DNA of 64,000 nt, taken from NCBI GenBank assembly GCA_951394405.1, contig OX596334.1:930001-994000 (forward strand). The letters are read 5' to 3'. Of the stretch, positions 1 through 10,597 are shown piece after piece. Below the pieces are notes generated by a model. That model saw nothing but the letters and a program-made list of their open reading frames with translations. It had not been told where the DNA came from and searched no databases. Each line of letters starts with the position of its first letter. Within the stretch, counting starts at the first letter, position 1. The translations under genes were made by a program, and so were the position numbers. Source of the stretch: Coprinellus micaceus. Lineage: Eukaryota > Basidiomycota > Agaricomycetes > Agaricales > Psathyrellaceae.

Positions 1-211
1 ATTGACGATATCCTCGCTTGGACGTTCGACTCTGCTACAACAAGTTTGAGGATGAGCCCTATGTCATCACCAAGGATGAGATTGTTGCCCACCTCGCGAC
101 CTGTCCTGTGCTTTTGGGCGAAACATACTTCATGATGGTCCTGAACCTAGACAGGGTACGTGTAAGAAAAGATGTCTTTTGCATATGGAACCGACCACAT
201 GTAGGACTAAC
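1..211 (+). CDS. 3' end of an unidentified gene entering from the left
   Basis: An open stretch from about base 6 reads as well-behaved coding sequence (residues such as DVRLCYNKFEDEPYVITKDE). It ends at a plausible donor, GTACGTGTAAG, at about 168. The first good acceptor (ATGTAG, about 208) leads straight to a TAA, so the gene probably ends there. There is no start codon in the window and no family is recognised. An in-frame TGA at 3-5 means that an exon boundary, or the end of the reading frame, lies very close to the left edge. Confidence is low because only about 160 coding bases can be seen. Confidence 0.3.
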
Positions 212-299
212 CTTGGTGAATGGGCGACGATACACCAGCGAGGATGCTCAGGGCGCTACCAGAACCGTGCTCTCTATGAGCCTGTACTAGAAGGGTGAG

Positions 300-986
300 G
301 ACAGCTTTGAGATGAGAAGCAATATACACACTTGAGGCCGCTGTGAAAGCGACTGATAGTTGATGTTGGAGACCGGTTTTCCTCCGGCGGAGATACACAA
401 GACGACATCGTCAAGAGAGAGATAAGAGAGAGCAAGATAGCCAAGCAATTGTATAATAAAGAGATTAAGCATTGGAGGTAAACGCAATCCATGGAAGTGT
501 CAGAACTCCCATCTCTTTCGAATGTCGAATAGAGAAGGTTCAACTGCTTCGAATAAGTTGAATGCAGTTTGCTCTAGCCACAACGCTGGGAAGTCGACCA
601 ACAACATCAGTGCTTCGAATTGAATCGAATGCAGATGCCACAGCAGACACAGGCAGGATCGCTGTTTCGAATGTCGAATACAGCGACGACCCTGCACTGA
701 GGTACGAGGAGGACATGGCATGAAGCTGACTGACTCCGATGTGCTGGCAATCCCGGACCCTTTACTGCGATGGTGTGATTCGGCATGGGTTCGGCGGCGA
801 TTCTGAGTCAGGGTGTGATTCAGCGATTCACACACTGGTCCCGTCAGTTTGAGTGCTTTGATAACTCTTGACTCTTGACTCTCGACTCTGGTCTGCGTAC
901 TCGACATTCGAGACCCAGATATTGAGCTCTCTTCCATCGATCCTTGGATATTCGATATTTCGAAATCCAATCCTCTTCTCAATCCC
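300..986. other. Non-coding stretch with repeated TTCGAAT words
   Basis: No convincing gene is visible. The stretch carries scattered copies of TTCGAAT and the 14-mer TTCGAATGTCGAAT (about 519 and 665), followed by a run of CTTGACTCTTGACTCTCGACTC-type short direct repeats near 866-890. It immediately precedes the start of the interrupted gene at 999, so it probably includes that gene's promoter as well as repeat debris. Confidence 0.35.
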
Positions 987-998
987 TTGACACCTCAC

Positions 999-1491
999 AT
1001 GGAGTTCACGCCATTTACAAACAGTCACATTCAATTTGTCGACGGGGACCGATTCTACTCCCCAAACAGCATTGTCGACCCTCCCCTACTCCTGAAACCC
1101 CTTGAAGAAGGCCTTCAAAACATTTTCCTCCCACATCGCCGAGGCAAGGAACGCGTTCGGTACAGGGAATACGTGCACCCAAGACTGTGGGTTCTCAAGT
1201 ACGCTTGGGTCCCCTTCGTCCCAGTAAACCCCTACCAGTGGTTCGACAATTGCTCCTATATGGGGAGAGTGCTCTCAAAATATCCGCCACTCGAACATTT
1301 TGCGGACAAGTCGGGGAAGCACCACAGCTGGGCCATCACTCCTGAAAACGAATGGGCACAACTGGAAGCAGACCTGTACAAGGCGATCCGCACTTTGAGC
1401 GTGAAGTATAATATCCCCTGTTCATTACCTTTCCTTCCCAATGCCATCGGTTACCAGGGCATGTACACTCACAAATGCTCCCTCACAACCC
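999..1491 (+). pseudogene. 5' half of a conserved Agaricomycete gene, split by the KDZ element
   Basis: This is the N-terminal part of a protein of unknown function that continues at 26084. The reading frame starts at ATG 999 and runs through residues such as RYREYVHPRLWVLKYAWVP and PFLPNAIGYQGMY. It loses meaning just after CTC ACA ACC (1482-1490), where the transposon begins. At 26084 the same CACAACCC octamer recurs and the frame continues without a shift into ACA ACC CGG CTC and a Trp-rich segment (REWFFVFFGALSYLIA). Proteins of this general type, rich in Trp and Phe, are common orphan genes in Agaricomycetes (from memory; no function known). Translation of the left half ends at a transposon-derived TGA at 1509-1511. 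The left half itself has no internal stops, so the insertion is likely the primary lesion. Confidence 0.75.
1484..1491 (+). repeat. Left target-site duplication CACAACCC
   Basis: This 8-bp copy lies at the exact point where host coding sequence ends. The second copy is at 26084-26091. Codon phase is the same on both sides (ACA ACC), as expected of a staggered-cut duplication. Confidence 0.8.
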
Positions 1492-1526
1492 ACCCTATAA
1501 CCTCCCAATGACCAATTCACTATGAG

Positions 1527-1655
1527 TCAATTGAGTGCCTAGATGACATAAAACTGAAGGGCTAGTATTTCTCAACTGAGCACCGCCCTTGACTCATGGA
1601 ATGTGGCTCAGTTGAGATGCACTCAGGTGAGCCAATCTCCATGAGTCAACAGCCA
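1527..1655. repeat. Left subterminal palindrome cluster (CTCARYTGAG)
   Basis: Within about 130 bp of the left end are TCAATTGAG (1527), CTCAACTGAG (1571), CTCAGTTGAG (1607) and CTCAGGTGAG (1622), interspersed with TGACTCA/TGAGTCA words. The same palindrome family recurs at the right end. Clusters like this are typical of transposase-binding subterminal repeats; that role is inferred. Confidence 0.7.
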
Positions 1656-2079
1656 CCTCTGATCCCAGTACGGCCGGTCCAGAGCCCTGCCAAATAGGGC
1701 AATGTACGGACAACCGAACGACTTCCCATATTTGATCATTTAGCCCGGGACAAACGACCTGGGCCGCCCATCGCAACCCAACATGGCCCTATTAGCGGAT
1801 GAAGGTCGGACGTCACACGTTGGGCGTGGCGATAGAGAGTGCCACCCTTCACAAAAGAGGCATGTGGTCTCCGGGTACAAGCGCCCGAAAGGATCCCGTA
1901 CGCTCGGCGGCCCAACCACGGAGATAACGATATCTTAATTTAGCACTGGGGTGATCTGAGGAAGGGATGGCCATGGATCGAGATCGCGTTAACGTATATA
2001 CAGTAGTGGGGTTTATAGAAGACAATTTGACCAATGAGGGAAGGGTATGAGATCCGTCGATCGAATAGAGACCTCCCCC
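1656..2079. other. Left-end non-coding DNA of the giant element
   Basis: No gene is recognised between the subterminal repeats and the stop codon of the first cargo gene. Short open frames exist on both strands but have no splice continuity or codon structure that I would defend. Confidence 0.4.
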
Positions 2080-2744
2080 TCATCGCTCAGCATCTCGTCG
2101 TTCCTGGCCTCCGGTGGCGGCTAGATCGTCGAGCTGTTCCCTTGAGTATGCCGCCCTTGCAACACCATCCAAGGCCTTTCGGACGAGGTTACGGGTGCGG
2201 ACAAGATTTGCATGGTGGTCGACCACACGGTCATGAAACCACAAGAGGTCATTCAAGTGGGTGTCCACGAATCCTACCGCCACTCGGATAGCTTCCAAAG
2301 AGTGGAAGTTCCAGTGGATCGCCTCTCCAACGGCAACGTGATCACCTGGATGCGAGCCAGAAGCTCGGATGAAACCGTCCGGTCTGGGGGGATTTGAGGT
2401 AATCCTATGAGAATGGGGGATATTGCGGGAACTGTCGTTAGTCGTGTTTGGCGAAGCTGCAGAACCCTCCGGTATTTTTTTGTTGTTGTTGTCGGTGGTG
2501 GCGGCTGGGGCTTGCGGCATTGCTCTCTGGGGTGCAGGCAAGTCCCCGAACGCGAACATGGCAGGGTTCATTTGCGCTGCCCAATTATTCTCCGGTGCAC
2601 CTAAACCGTGAAACGTGAGAGGTCATACCGATCCAATATTCAGATGATCTTACCCTTCTGAGAGGATGACTGCTTTGGAGTTGTGAAGGGGGAATCGAGG
2701 ACAATCGTCCCCTCGGCATCCCGCATCTCGAAATCTAAGAACAT
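2080..2744 (-). CDS. Cargo protein of unknown function, first gene in the element
   Basis: Two exons (2654-2744 and 2080-2600) are joined across a 53-bp GT-AG intron (2601-2653), giving about 203 residues in one clean frame. The N-terminal part (FLDFEMRDAEGTIVLDSPFT) is followed by a low-complexity Ala/Pro/Asn linker and then a helical C-terminal half with many His, Asp and Leu residues (FHSLEAIRVAVGFVDTHLND). The start at 2744 is a choice: coding sequence could extend further upstream to an acceptor at about 2775 (TTGCAG), which would imply another 5' exon. The gene is divergent from the large gene at 3124. No family is recognised. Because it is enclosed by the element, it is probably a cargo or helper protein. 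Confidence 0.55.
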
Positions 2745-3123
2745 ACAGCTTGGGCCAATGTCAAACTCGACCTCTGCAAGACGTGCTTACCGTCATCCCC
2801 GATCCTTTTTTTCTTTCCTAGGCTCATTCTAGAACAGAAAGCAATTGGTGATACGAAGAATTTCTTGCCAGGCGAGGGTCTGTGAGGTGACGAGATCAAC
2901 CAGTGCAAAGGGGAAAGATATTAAATGCTGGCACGCACCAGGGGCGTGACCAGGAAGTGAAAACCGGGAAATAGCCGAACGCATAGACAGGGAAAGAACG
3001 TCCGACCATCCATCGATTATCGGTGTGCTGTCACTGCATTGTGTCCGATACAGACCCTTTGTATATCCATCGTCCACTCAGTATCATACCCCCCAATTGC
3101 TACCCCCAATCGCAACCGTCGCA

Positions 3124-6100
3124 ATGTCAAAGGCCCACACCAACCAGAATCAAAACGATCGAACGAAAGGCATCAGCCTTCAAGAGTTCCGGGCTACAGT
3201 CCCACAGATGGAGAAGCTACTCCTGGAAACTGAAACTTGGACGGCGGGCAAGATAGATCTTGTCAAAGCACGGCGCAAACTCTGCAAACCAGCTGTGAGT
3301 TGGAGTACGGGCTAGGCAGGAGATTTCTAACTAACGAACACCACCCCAGTTCATTATCCTGAAGGGCCAGGTTACCCATGGACGCGACTACGAGCGCACT
3401 CCGGCCCTCAACAAGTGGCTGGAATATTGCCGCGTTAACCCCCAGATCTTCCTCGAGCAAAACCTCGAATTGGACTTGTCGGAGTTCCTCCATGAGGCCT
3501 ACCAGAAGACGTACCGCGCATCCGGTGTCACCATCAGTCAAGATGCGGTCGCCACCGCGCCAAGCGGGGCCACGGACGCGAACGAGCGAAGCAGGGCCGA
3601 CGTGGGCAATCAAGGGGATCCGACCGATCTCACCCCGCTCGTTAACCCCGTCCTCAAAGCTTCCGGTGAGAAGGGGTCCAAAATTAAGACCACTGGGGGC
3701 ACCACCAAGAGTGGAGCTACTGAGAGCGCACCCTCGAACGCCGCTGTGGTGAACGTCCCTCGAGTGAGCACCCCCACTAACGCCCCCGAGCACGGTGGTG
3801 CAGCGAACGCGCCTCAGACCCCCACTATCGTGAAAGTCGCAGTGTCCGGAAAGTTGGAGAGTGTTGGGGACGATGAAGATGCCGAGGGTTCGAACGAGGG
3901 TATGGACCTCGACGATTCTACAGGCCAGGGAGATACCTACGAGGATAAGGGAGGACAGATGGATGTTGAGTTATTGACCGAGACAGATGCGGAGGGAGAG
4001 ACAGAGGTGTCGGAGACGGAGGCCACAGAGGTGTCGGAGACGGAGGCCACAGAGGTGTCGGAGACGGAGGCCACAGAGGTGTCGGAGACGGAGGCCACAG
4101 AGGAGGAAGGGGGCGTCGATGGAGGCGATGACGATGGAGATCTCGAGGGAGGCCCCGATAAAGAAGCTAGCGAGACGGAGGACGGCGCAGATCCCTTCAC
4201 TGGCGGGTTTAGCACCAATGAGCGAGATCGGGCGGGCATCATCGAGAAGAGAGCCCAGGACTTCGAGGAGGGATACGACCGCCAGGAGCAGAAAAGGCGT
4301 AAGCTATACAAGTCGCTGAAGAAGAACATCAAGGAACCTTGTGGTATTATACGCGGACTACCAGGCATGGAGGTACACTCCCCCAAATGCGAACTTTGTA
4401 TGGAGAAGCCTGCCCAGCTCTGCTTTAAGCAGGATCCCACCTCACTCAAGCACGTAGCGCTGTGCTGCTATCCGTGCCGGAAGAAGGGAAAGGGGTGTTC
4501 TTTCAATGTGGCGAGGGGTAAAACAGCTCAAGTCGATGATAGCGGAGATGATGATAAGCGAGCGACCGAGGAGGCTGAAGAAACCGGGCCCCAGAATACG
4601 GAGCGAGTGGTGCTGGCGCAAAATAGCGATGTTAGCTCACGAGACGAGGGGGATGATAGTGACTCAGTGGGAACGAGGCGGATCACGACCGGAGATCGAG
4701 TTATGGGTGGAAGCAAGCAGATGACGACGACCAAGGGCAATAGAGAGAGGGCGAAATCGAAGGTGGGCGAGCGAGAACATGTGCCTAGGACCAAAAAGGG
4801 TGGTAAGGTCGATGGTGGATGTCACGAACCGATGAGCAGTGATGGGGCGGGGAATGAGATGGGAGCGACATCTCTTGGCGGTGGAAGGAAGGAGAAGCAC
4901 GTTCAGACCCGCGTCAAGGCGGAAGTTGATGACCCAAAGCGCGATATCGCTACGCAGGAGTCGGATGTGGACAACGGAGTAGAGAATGGGAATCGCGCCA
5001 GGGGCTCATCTAAGAAGGGAAAGGCCCAAGGTGTGAGATCCCTCCAGCCAGAAGGGACGCCTACCCGGTCAGTGTCTCGTCCCAAGATCAACCCGCCCAG
5101 CAACCCGGAGACGAGTGAAGCGCTTGACGGTGTACCAGCTTCCAGTCGTACCAAGCGAGTTCAGAGCAACAAGGTCCCTGTGGGTGGAGGTCTCAATGGG
5201 AATGGAACTGAGAGAAGGAGTACCCAGGGGGCTGGGAAGAGCGCTCGGGTTCGTTCTACCGTAGGCCAAATTCATTGTTCAGTGTTTGGACAGACACTCA
5301 CGAATACTTCAGACAGCCGGTTCCTCTACGATCGCCAGGGGCAAGCGGCCAGAACTTGCATCCGTAGCGAACGAGATGGAAGGAGACGGCAGACCTAGGG
5401 TGAGCAATGCATCACGTTATTTTGGGAGCGATCGAAACCTTATTTGTATTGATTCTCAGGCGGCTGAGACAACCTTCACCTTTCGTCGAGTCGCTCCTGC
5501 CGGAGTCGACGAAGACGAAACCCCAAGAGCACTGGGACGTCTTACGGACGACCATGTCCGTCTTGAACAGCGAGTGACTATGGTGGATAGCACTCTAAGG
5601 GTATCGAATCGGCAAATCGGCGAACTCGAGGAGCGGCTTGCAGTGACTAATGGTGAGATCGCCGGCCTGACAACAGCGCACAGCCAGGATCGAGGGTTAT
5701 ACCACGACCAGGTTCGAACTCTGGAGGAAAAGATCGACAAGCAGCAAGACAGCCTCCGGATTAGCAATGCCTTCATCGAGACCGTTTCCCAGAGAGTGAA
5801 CACCCTCGAAGCCCATCACAACACTCGCCTTAGCGTCATCAAAGGCCAGCGACCGACGACGTTAACCGCACCCACCTTAGCCCCTGCTGAAGCGTCGGCT
5901 GGTGTCCCAGACATCATTGAGCGCCTAGAGCAGATGCTGAGGTCTCACCGTATCGACGTCCAGGCCGACATTAACGCGGCAATCTCCGGGCTGGAGGCTC
6001 GGATGGAGAAGCTGCTGGCCGCTGCGATCGGACATTCTGGCACAAGCACCCAGGCTGTCGTCCCGCTACCAAGTGTTCCACACAATGGTGCCTCAGCCTC

Positions 6101-7244
6101 AGTGGCCGCCGGGATTTCCTGGAACGACAATCAACACCATCCCCAGCCCATCGCGCCGGGAGGAACAAGTGCCTCGGCTCCACTGCAAGGCCCTTCCCAG
6201 GTCCAGGATTTCCACTCTCTATCGAGTGCTAGAACCACTGGAGGAGTCTTCCCAAACCCACCTCTGTCTGGATCGATCGCTCATACTCGTGGGAACGCGG
6301 TTGCCAACCTTGGGCCACACGGCGCTCGCAGGGTGGCCAATCCTTCCCAATTGGGTCATCGTCAAGCGCATCAGACCGCAGGCCATCGCACGACTGCCGT
6401 ATCCGCTCAACCATCATTGGGAGCCCCTGACCTCGTTCCCAATCCCAATCAACCCCTGCCTCACTCCACCCCGGCTCCCTATCATCATAATAACCGCACC
6501 TCCGTCCAGAGTTGTCGCAACCCCGGTCCGCAGGATCTCCAAGCTCCTTCGATGTTCGTCGCCCATCCTCAATCGAACAGCGGTGTCTTGCCTGCGGGCG
6601 ACGATCCTGCGCCCATCACCAGCTGCCAAGGTGACGCTCCAACGCAATTGGGATACACTCAGGCACTATCCGGCATTCGCCAGCAACATCAATTCGACGC
6701 CAAGGATGTCCCCACTGGCATCTACGACGCGCCTCCGATCACCTTCAGCGACGCCCATGGTGGCTTGGTACAGTCAGGACACAATCTGGCCCAGGGCGTA
6801 TTGCCCTATCCTCCTCCATCTACGGGTCGGCCCTCGAATGGCGAGGACCAGGGTGTAGAGGGTGTAGAGGCGCAGAACGCAGGGAGCCTGGTTGACAGCT
6901 CTTACAATGATTTTGGCGGTATCCCGCCTGGAGGCATGACTGCGTACCTGCAAGCGCCCCTCCCAGAACACGATTCTTCCATCTCGCGAAGGTCCGGCTC
7001 TCGTTCCGGTAGCCACAGGCAGGGAGGGTCCACACTCATACCCCCTACCGCCGCACTATCTTATGCGAGCGCGATAAGTCGAGGGACGAACGAAGCGCTC
7101 TTTGGGAGTGCCCCACCTCGTCCATCAGCTCTGACGTCAGTCGGTGGGATTTCGGTGGGGTGGTCGCATCCCGGCTCTCCTTTGACGGAGGCACCCTCGT
7201 CCAACATGGGCTCTGTGGGACCTTCCAACGCCTCCAACAACTGA
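3124..7244 (+). CDS. 1317-residue acidic, Cys-cluster and coiled-coil cargo protein
   Basis: Four exons (3124-3294, 3350-5260, 5313-5399, 5460-7244) close exactly to 1318 codons with GT-AG introns of 55, 52 and 60 bp. Order of parts: a folded-looking N-terminus (about 1-135, with KWLEYCRVNPQIFLEQNLEL); a long acidic region with four perfect 8-residue repeats of EVSETEAT; a Cys cluster at about residues 322-355 with the pattern CELC...C...CCYPCRKKGKGC, resembling a fungal Zn2Cys6-like or short zinc-binding module; a Lys/Arg-rich linker; a coiled coil at about 750-860; and a Pro/Ser/Gln-rich tail. DNA or chromatin binding is a reasonable inference for such a layout, but nothing catalytic is visible. 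The third intron is a multiple of three, so its retention would not shift the frame. It could also be two genes fused by my splice choice at 5261. Confidence 0.65.
4001..4096 (+). repeat. Four perfect tandem 24-bp units in the coding sequence
   Basis: The unit ACAGAGGTGTCGGAGACGGA plus GGCC repeats four times without a mismatch, encoding four EVSETEAT octapeptides. A partial fifth unit follows. The perfect identity suggests recent slippage or unequal exchange and likely length variation between copies of the element. Confidence 0.9.
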
Positions 7245-7536
7245 AGATCCTAGCTATGCGAGCACTCCTTTCATAGAGGCGGGTAGGTACCGATCGCAAA
7301 CATCGCCGTATTTTTGGGACACGTTCACTTATCGTACGCTACATTGGCCCATGCATACCATTCCTGTAACGCGTCATATAACTGTATCATTTCTTCCCCC
7401 ATTTCATATATATTAACCAAGTGTACGAACCAGGTCAGGGACAGCAGCTTCCAAATGGGGGCTCGATGGACCATAGTCAGGTCTGACAGGCGATCGCGTA
7501 CTCGGTACGTTCCTCGTGCGCACGCAAGTGAAGGGA

Positions 7537-7545
7537 TATATATAA
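7537..7545 (+). promoter_or_regulatory. TATA box for the 7627 gene
   Basis: TATATATAA lies 82 bp before ATG 7627. Similar TATA-to-ATG spacings recur before other small genes of the element (13298, 14278, 18394). Confidence 0.5.
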
Positions 7546-7626
7546 CGAGGGGTGTCTCTCTCCAATCCTACCATACCCCTCTCGACCCAACCTATCTACT
7601 TTATCACATCTCCAACCTCCGCCGAT

Positions 7627-8151
7627 ATGTCCACCGAACCCCCCAAGACGCACGCCGAGCTGGTGAAGATAGCGGATGAACGCGCTGCACTTCTCTCGGG
7701 CTTGAACGCAACCCTGATGGCAGAGCTGGATGTGGTGGTCGCCCGGAACAAGAAGTTGTCCCAAGATTGGCAGGAGAGCATTGCCCAACAAATTGCTGCG
7801 AGGGAGGATAACGTAAGGTTGCTGGCGGAGACTCAGGAATGCTGGAAACAGCATGATGCGCTGCTTGCGAAGCATACGGTCCTGCTGGAGGAAATAGTCA
7901 CCATTCGAGAACAAGCTGAAGAGATGACTGGGCGCCATGCCGCTAAAGCCAGCAATATGGAGGCTTTGGTTGAAACGTTGCAGCAACAGTCGCTCATCCT
8001 CGATGGGCACATTAATTCCACCGTCGCGCTTATGAAGACCTTGAGCGAGAAGGACGAGGCCCTTGACCGAAGCATCCAGCGTATCGAAGAACGCCAGGAG
8101 GAGCAAGCCAAGGCCCTCGCGGCCTGCAAGTGCCAGAAGAGCGAGGCGTGA
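7627..8151 (+). CDS. Small coiled-coil cargo protein A
   Basis: Single-exon gene of 174 codons, opening at ATG 7627 (MSTEPPKTHAELVKIADE). An earlier in-frame start at 7552 lies only a few bases after the TATA box, so 7627 is preferred. Almost the whole product is predicted helix with heptad-like spacing of Leu and Ala, and it ends in a short Cys-containing tail (ACKCQKSEA). No enzymatic motif is visible. It belongs to a series of similar-sized, unrelated-looking coiled-coil genes in the element (9006, 9794, 13298, 14278), which suggests structural or adaptor roles in transposition or regulation; this is inferred only. Confidence 0.6.
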   Translation: MSTEPPKTHAELVKIADERAALLSGLNATLMAELDVVVARNKKLSQDWQESIAQQIAAREDNVRLLAETQECWKQHDALLAKHTVLLEEIVTIREQAEEMTGRHAAKASNMEALVETLQQQSLILDGHINSTVALMKTLSEKDEALDRSIQRIEERQEEQAKALAACKCQKSEA

Positions 8152-8440
8152 CCATTGTAAGTACACCTAGACCTTCGCTCCAATGTGACCCAGACTGAGT
8201 CACCCAAACCCATTAGACGGACCACCTGGCACTTTGACGTGCGATTCGGATTCTAGTCCTTATGCATAGTGTTCCATCAGCCTTAGGCCTAGCCCCTGTA
8301 CCTATCTACACATCTCCTTTGAAACCGAGTATTTGGCGAACCATGAATGTGCTCCATGAGCGGGCCCTTGGATGTATCAAGTGTCACCGACCCTGGGCAG
8401 TGTCGGGGGTATGAGATGTCACCCTCGATCGCCATGCAGC

Positions 8441-8909
8441 TAAGGCATGTCACGAGTCCGGGCTACCTGTGGGTACTTGCAGGTAGACCTGTGGGAATAC
8501 CCGTGGGAAACCTGACCCGCAAGTCCAGGTAACCCGTGGGAACAAACCTGTACAGATCCAGGTCGCAGCCTTAAAACCACAGGTACTTGCATGGTGCAAA
8601 CATCTGGGCCAGATGTCACCACTGGAAATTATATTGGGTCTGTATGACTGCATTAGTGAGTTGTGTGATGTAGTTTAGGTGTATGTACAATGTTAGATAC
8701 CATTTTTAGGGGGTGTACACTAGTATTTGCCCTATAATATGCTTGGCACCTGCACTATTACCTGTGACCTGACCTGTGACAACCTGGACTCACAGGTACA
8801 GGTGACCCGTGGGAAAATACCTGCACAGATCCAGGTATGGCATAATTTTCTGCAGGTACCTGCCCCACAGATCCAGGTCAACCTGTGGGTGCACTTGTGA
8901 CATGCCTTA
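8441..8909. mobile_element. 469-bp non-autonomous hAT-like element nested in the KDZ element
   Basis: The terminal inverted repeats begin TAAGGCATGTCAC at both ends, with similarity continuing to about 18 bp. The element is flanked by a perfect 8-bp duplication, CATGCAGC, at 8433-8440 and 8910-8917. The interior is built of opposed ACCTGTGGG / CCCACAGGT words near both ends and has no open reading frame worth calling. An 8-bp duplication with a TIR starting TAAGG fits the hAT superfamily. It lies 96 bp before ATG 9006, so it may influence that gene's promoter. Confidence 0.8.
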
Positions 8910-9005
8910 CATGCAGCACACACGCGTCTCAACAAGGCGACCCTACACTCCATAAATTGTGGAGCTGTAGGCACCCAATTATACCTTAACATTTTCGTAC
9001 ATCCC

Positions 9006-9464
9006 ATGGCAGCTAACGACCTCCACTCAAACGACGCCACCTCGTGCGACACTCTGTCACCCACCTCTTCACCGCTTTCTACTCTATCCGCCACGGAATC
9101 TGAGCTCATTGCCAGTCTTGCCGACAACAACGACGAGACGGCATCTTCCATCCAGCAATCCCTTATGGATACGATTGCGGAGCAGGCACGAGAGATCGCG
9201 CGCCTTCAAATTACTATTGCTCAGTACCAGCTTAGAGAGACATTAGAGAATCGCCAATCGACGCAACACTTCGACAGTATTTCCACCCTCCTTGGACAAC
9301 TTGTGAACGCCGTCGAACGCATGGCCGAGGCTGAAGTGGGAGCATCCCCCGAGGAAATGGGGCGGGTGGTGGACATGTTTATTAAGTCGAGGCAGGCGAT
9401 CGCAGAGTTGGCAGGGTTGGAGGCTAAGGACATGGTCGTTTGGGCCACCAAGCCCATGGTTTGA
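9006..9464 (+). CDS. Small coiled-coil cargo protein B
   Basis: Single-exon gene of 152 residues starting at ATG 9006. A Ser/Thr/Asp-rich N-terminus (about 1-45) is followed by continuous helix with a coiled-coil pattern (TIAEQAREIARLQITIAQYQ) and a second helical segment ending WATKPMV. No catalytic motif. The nested hAT-like element ends 96 bp upstream, which separates this gene from its original upstream DNA. Function unknown. Confidence 0.6.
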   Translation: MAANDLHSNDATSCDTLSPTSSPLSTLSATESELIASLADNNDETASSIQQSLMDTIAEQAREIARLQITIAQYQLRETLENRQSTQHFDSISTLLGQLVNAVERMAEAEVGASPEEMGRVVDMFIKSRQAIAELAGLEAKDMVVWATKPMV

Positions 9465-9793
9465 CGTTGCCACCGGGAGACCTTGATGGAGACGACAGGG
9501 ATAGTGGGTATGGAATTTCTATACCCTGACCCCTTGGTTTGGACGCTGAACATCACTTTCCAGGTGTAGTTGGATTCGCGTATTGGCACCGTAGATTATA
9601 TCCCGTTATGGCAATGGACATGTGCATGATCAGAAATTGACAGCGGCGACAAAGACGGCCCAAATGCGGTAAGAGGACCATCGTCGAACGGCGAGGGAGG
9701 TAAAGAACGGGGAGCGATCGGCATGGGTCACAAAATGAAATAAAACCCTAGATATGGGGCTTCTTGTCCACCCCCCACTCGACGCTCACTACT

Positions 9794-10192
9794 ATGTTGC
9801 AAGCTCGCCTCCAACCCATCGAAGACATGGCGCGGACCCTGATCGTCCTCCAGGGTCTCCGTGACAACATCCTGAAGCTGAGCAAACAAACTAAGGACCA
9901 CTTCATCAAGGTCAACGGGGATATACAGGAACAGGGGGAAAGGGTTGTGATGCTTATGGAACACGCGGCAGGTGTGGGGAGGGAGATCAATAGGCTCACG
10001 ACGGAGAACGCCAAACTGACGGCATCCATTCACTCCTTGGAGGAGAAGCTCAAGGAGAAGGAAGCGCAGATTGTGGGGTTAACCAGGGCTGTAGAGCAGC
10101 TAAACCTTCGCATTCCCCAGGTATGCGAGCGCATACTTTGCATTTTGCAACACAACTCTCATTGCAACACAACTCTCATTGCAACACAGTAA
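9794..10192 (+). CDS. Small coiled-coil cargo protein C
   Basis: Opens at ATG 9794 (MLQARLQPIEDMARTL). The product is essentially all helix, with a strong coiled coil (REINRLTTENAKLTASIHSL). The coding end is ambiguous. A donor GTATGC after RIPQ at about 10122 and an acceptor ending CACAG at about 10190 would join directly to TAA, giving a 109-residue protein. Reading through the putative intron adds a short repetitive tail to 10192. The 17-bp unit AACTCTCATTGCAACAC is duplicated inside that interval. Function unknown; grouped with the other coiled-coil cargo genes by size and position. Confidence 0.5.
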   Translation: MLQARLQPIEDMARTLIVLQGLRDNILKLSKQTKDHFIKVNGDIQEQGERVVMLMEHAAGVGREINRLTTENAKLTASIHSLEEKLKEKEAQIVGLTRAVEQLNLRIPQVCERILCILQHNSHCNTTLIATQ

Positions 10193-10597
10193 TTCTTCCC
10201 CGGGGAAATGGACCATCACATGCTCGGTTGCCAATGTCTAATGATAGTAATTTCCCAAGGGCGATTGAAACATTTATCGAATGAGCTTGCAATTGTGATC
10301 GTCCGAAGTAGCGTGTTTCCTAATAGAAATGTCGGATTAAAAAAAAGCGAAGTGCTAGAACTATTGGGGCTCGTGTCGGAGGGAAGGCAACCGTATCACA
10401 CGCCGCACAGGATACGAGGGTGGTGGGTATCGGAAGTCCCCATAATTTGGATTGGGAAACAATGTCCAGGAATGAATGTATTCAACTCCCAAATGGTATA
10501 CGTACGATTCAAAGCGATAATCATTGAGAAGTCAAATGAGGAATAGAAAGAGGAGATCCTTCCTATACGATCTCGGTAGAGCCTGGGGCGGGGTCAT
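10193..10597 (+). other. Intergenic DNA within the element
   Basis: An open frame (10208-10546) is present, but it has poor codon structure and no recognisable protein. I treat this as the 3' flank of convergent genes. Confidence 0.3.

Noticed and set aside
2034..2611. Several plus-strand open frames
   Set aside because: They are shadows of the spliced minus-strand gene 2080-2744, whose frame continues cleanly across an intron.
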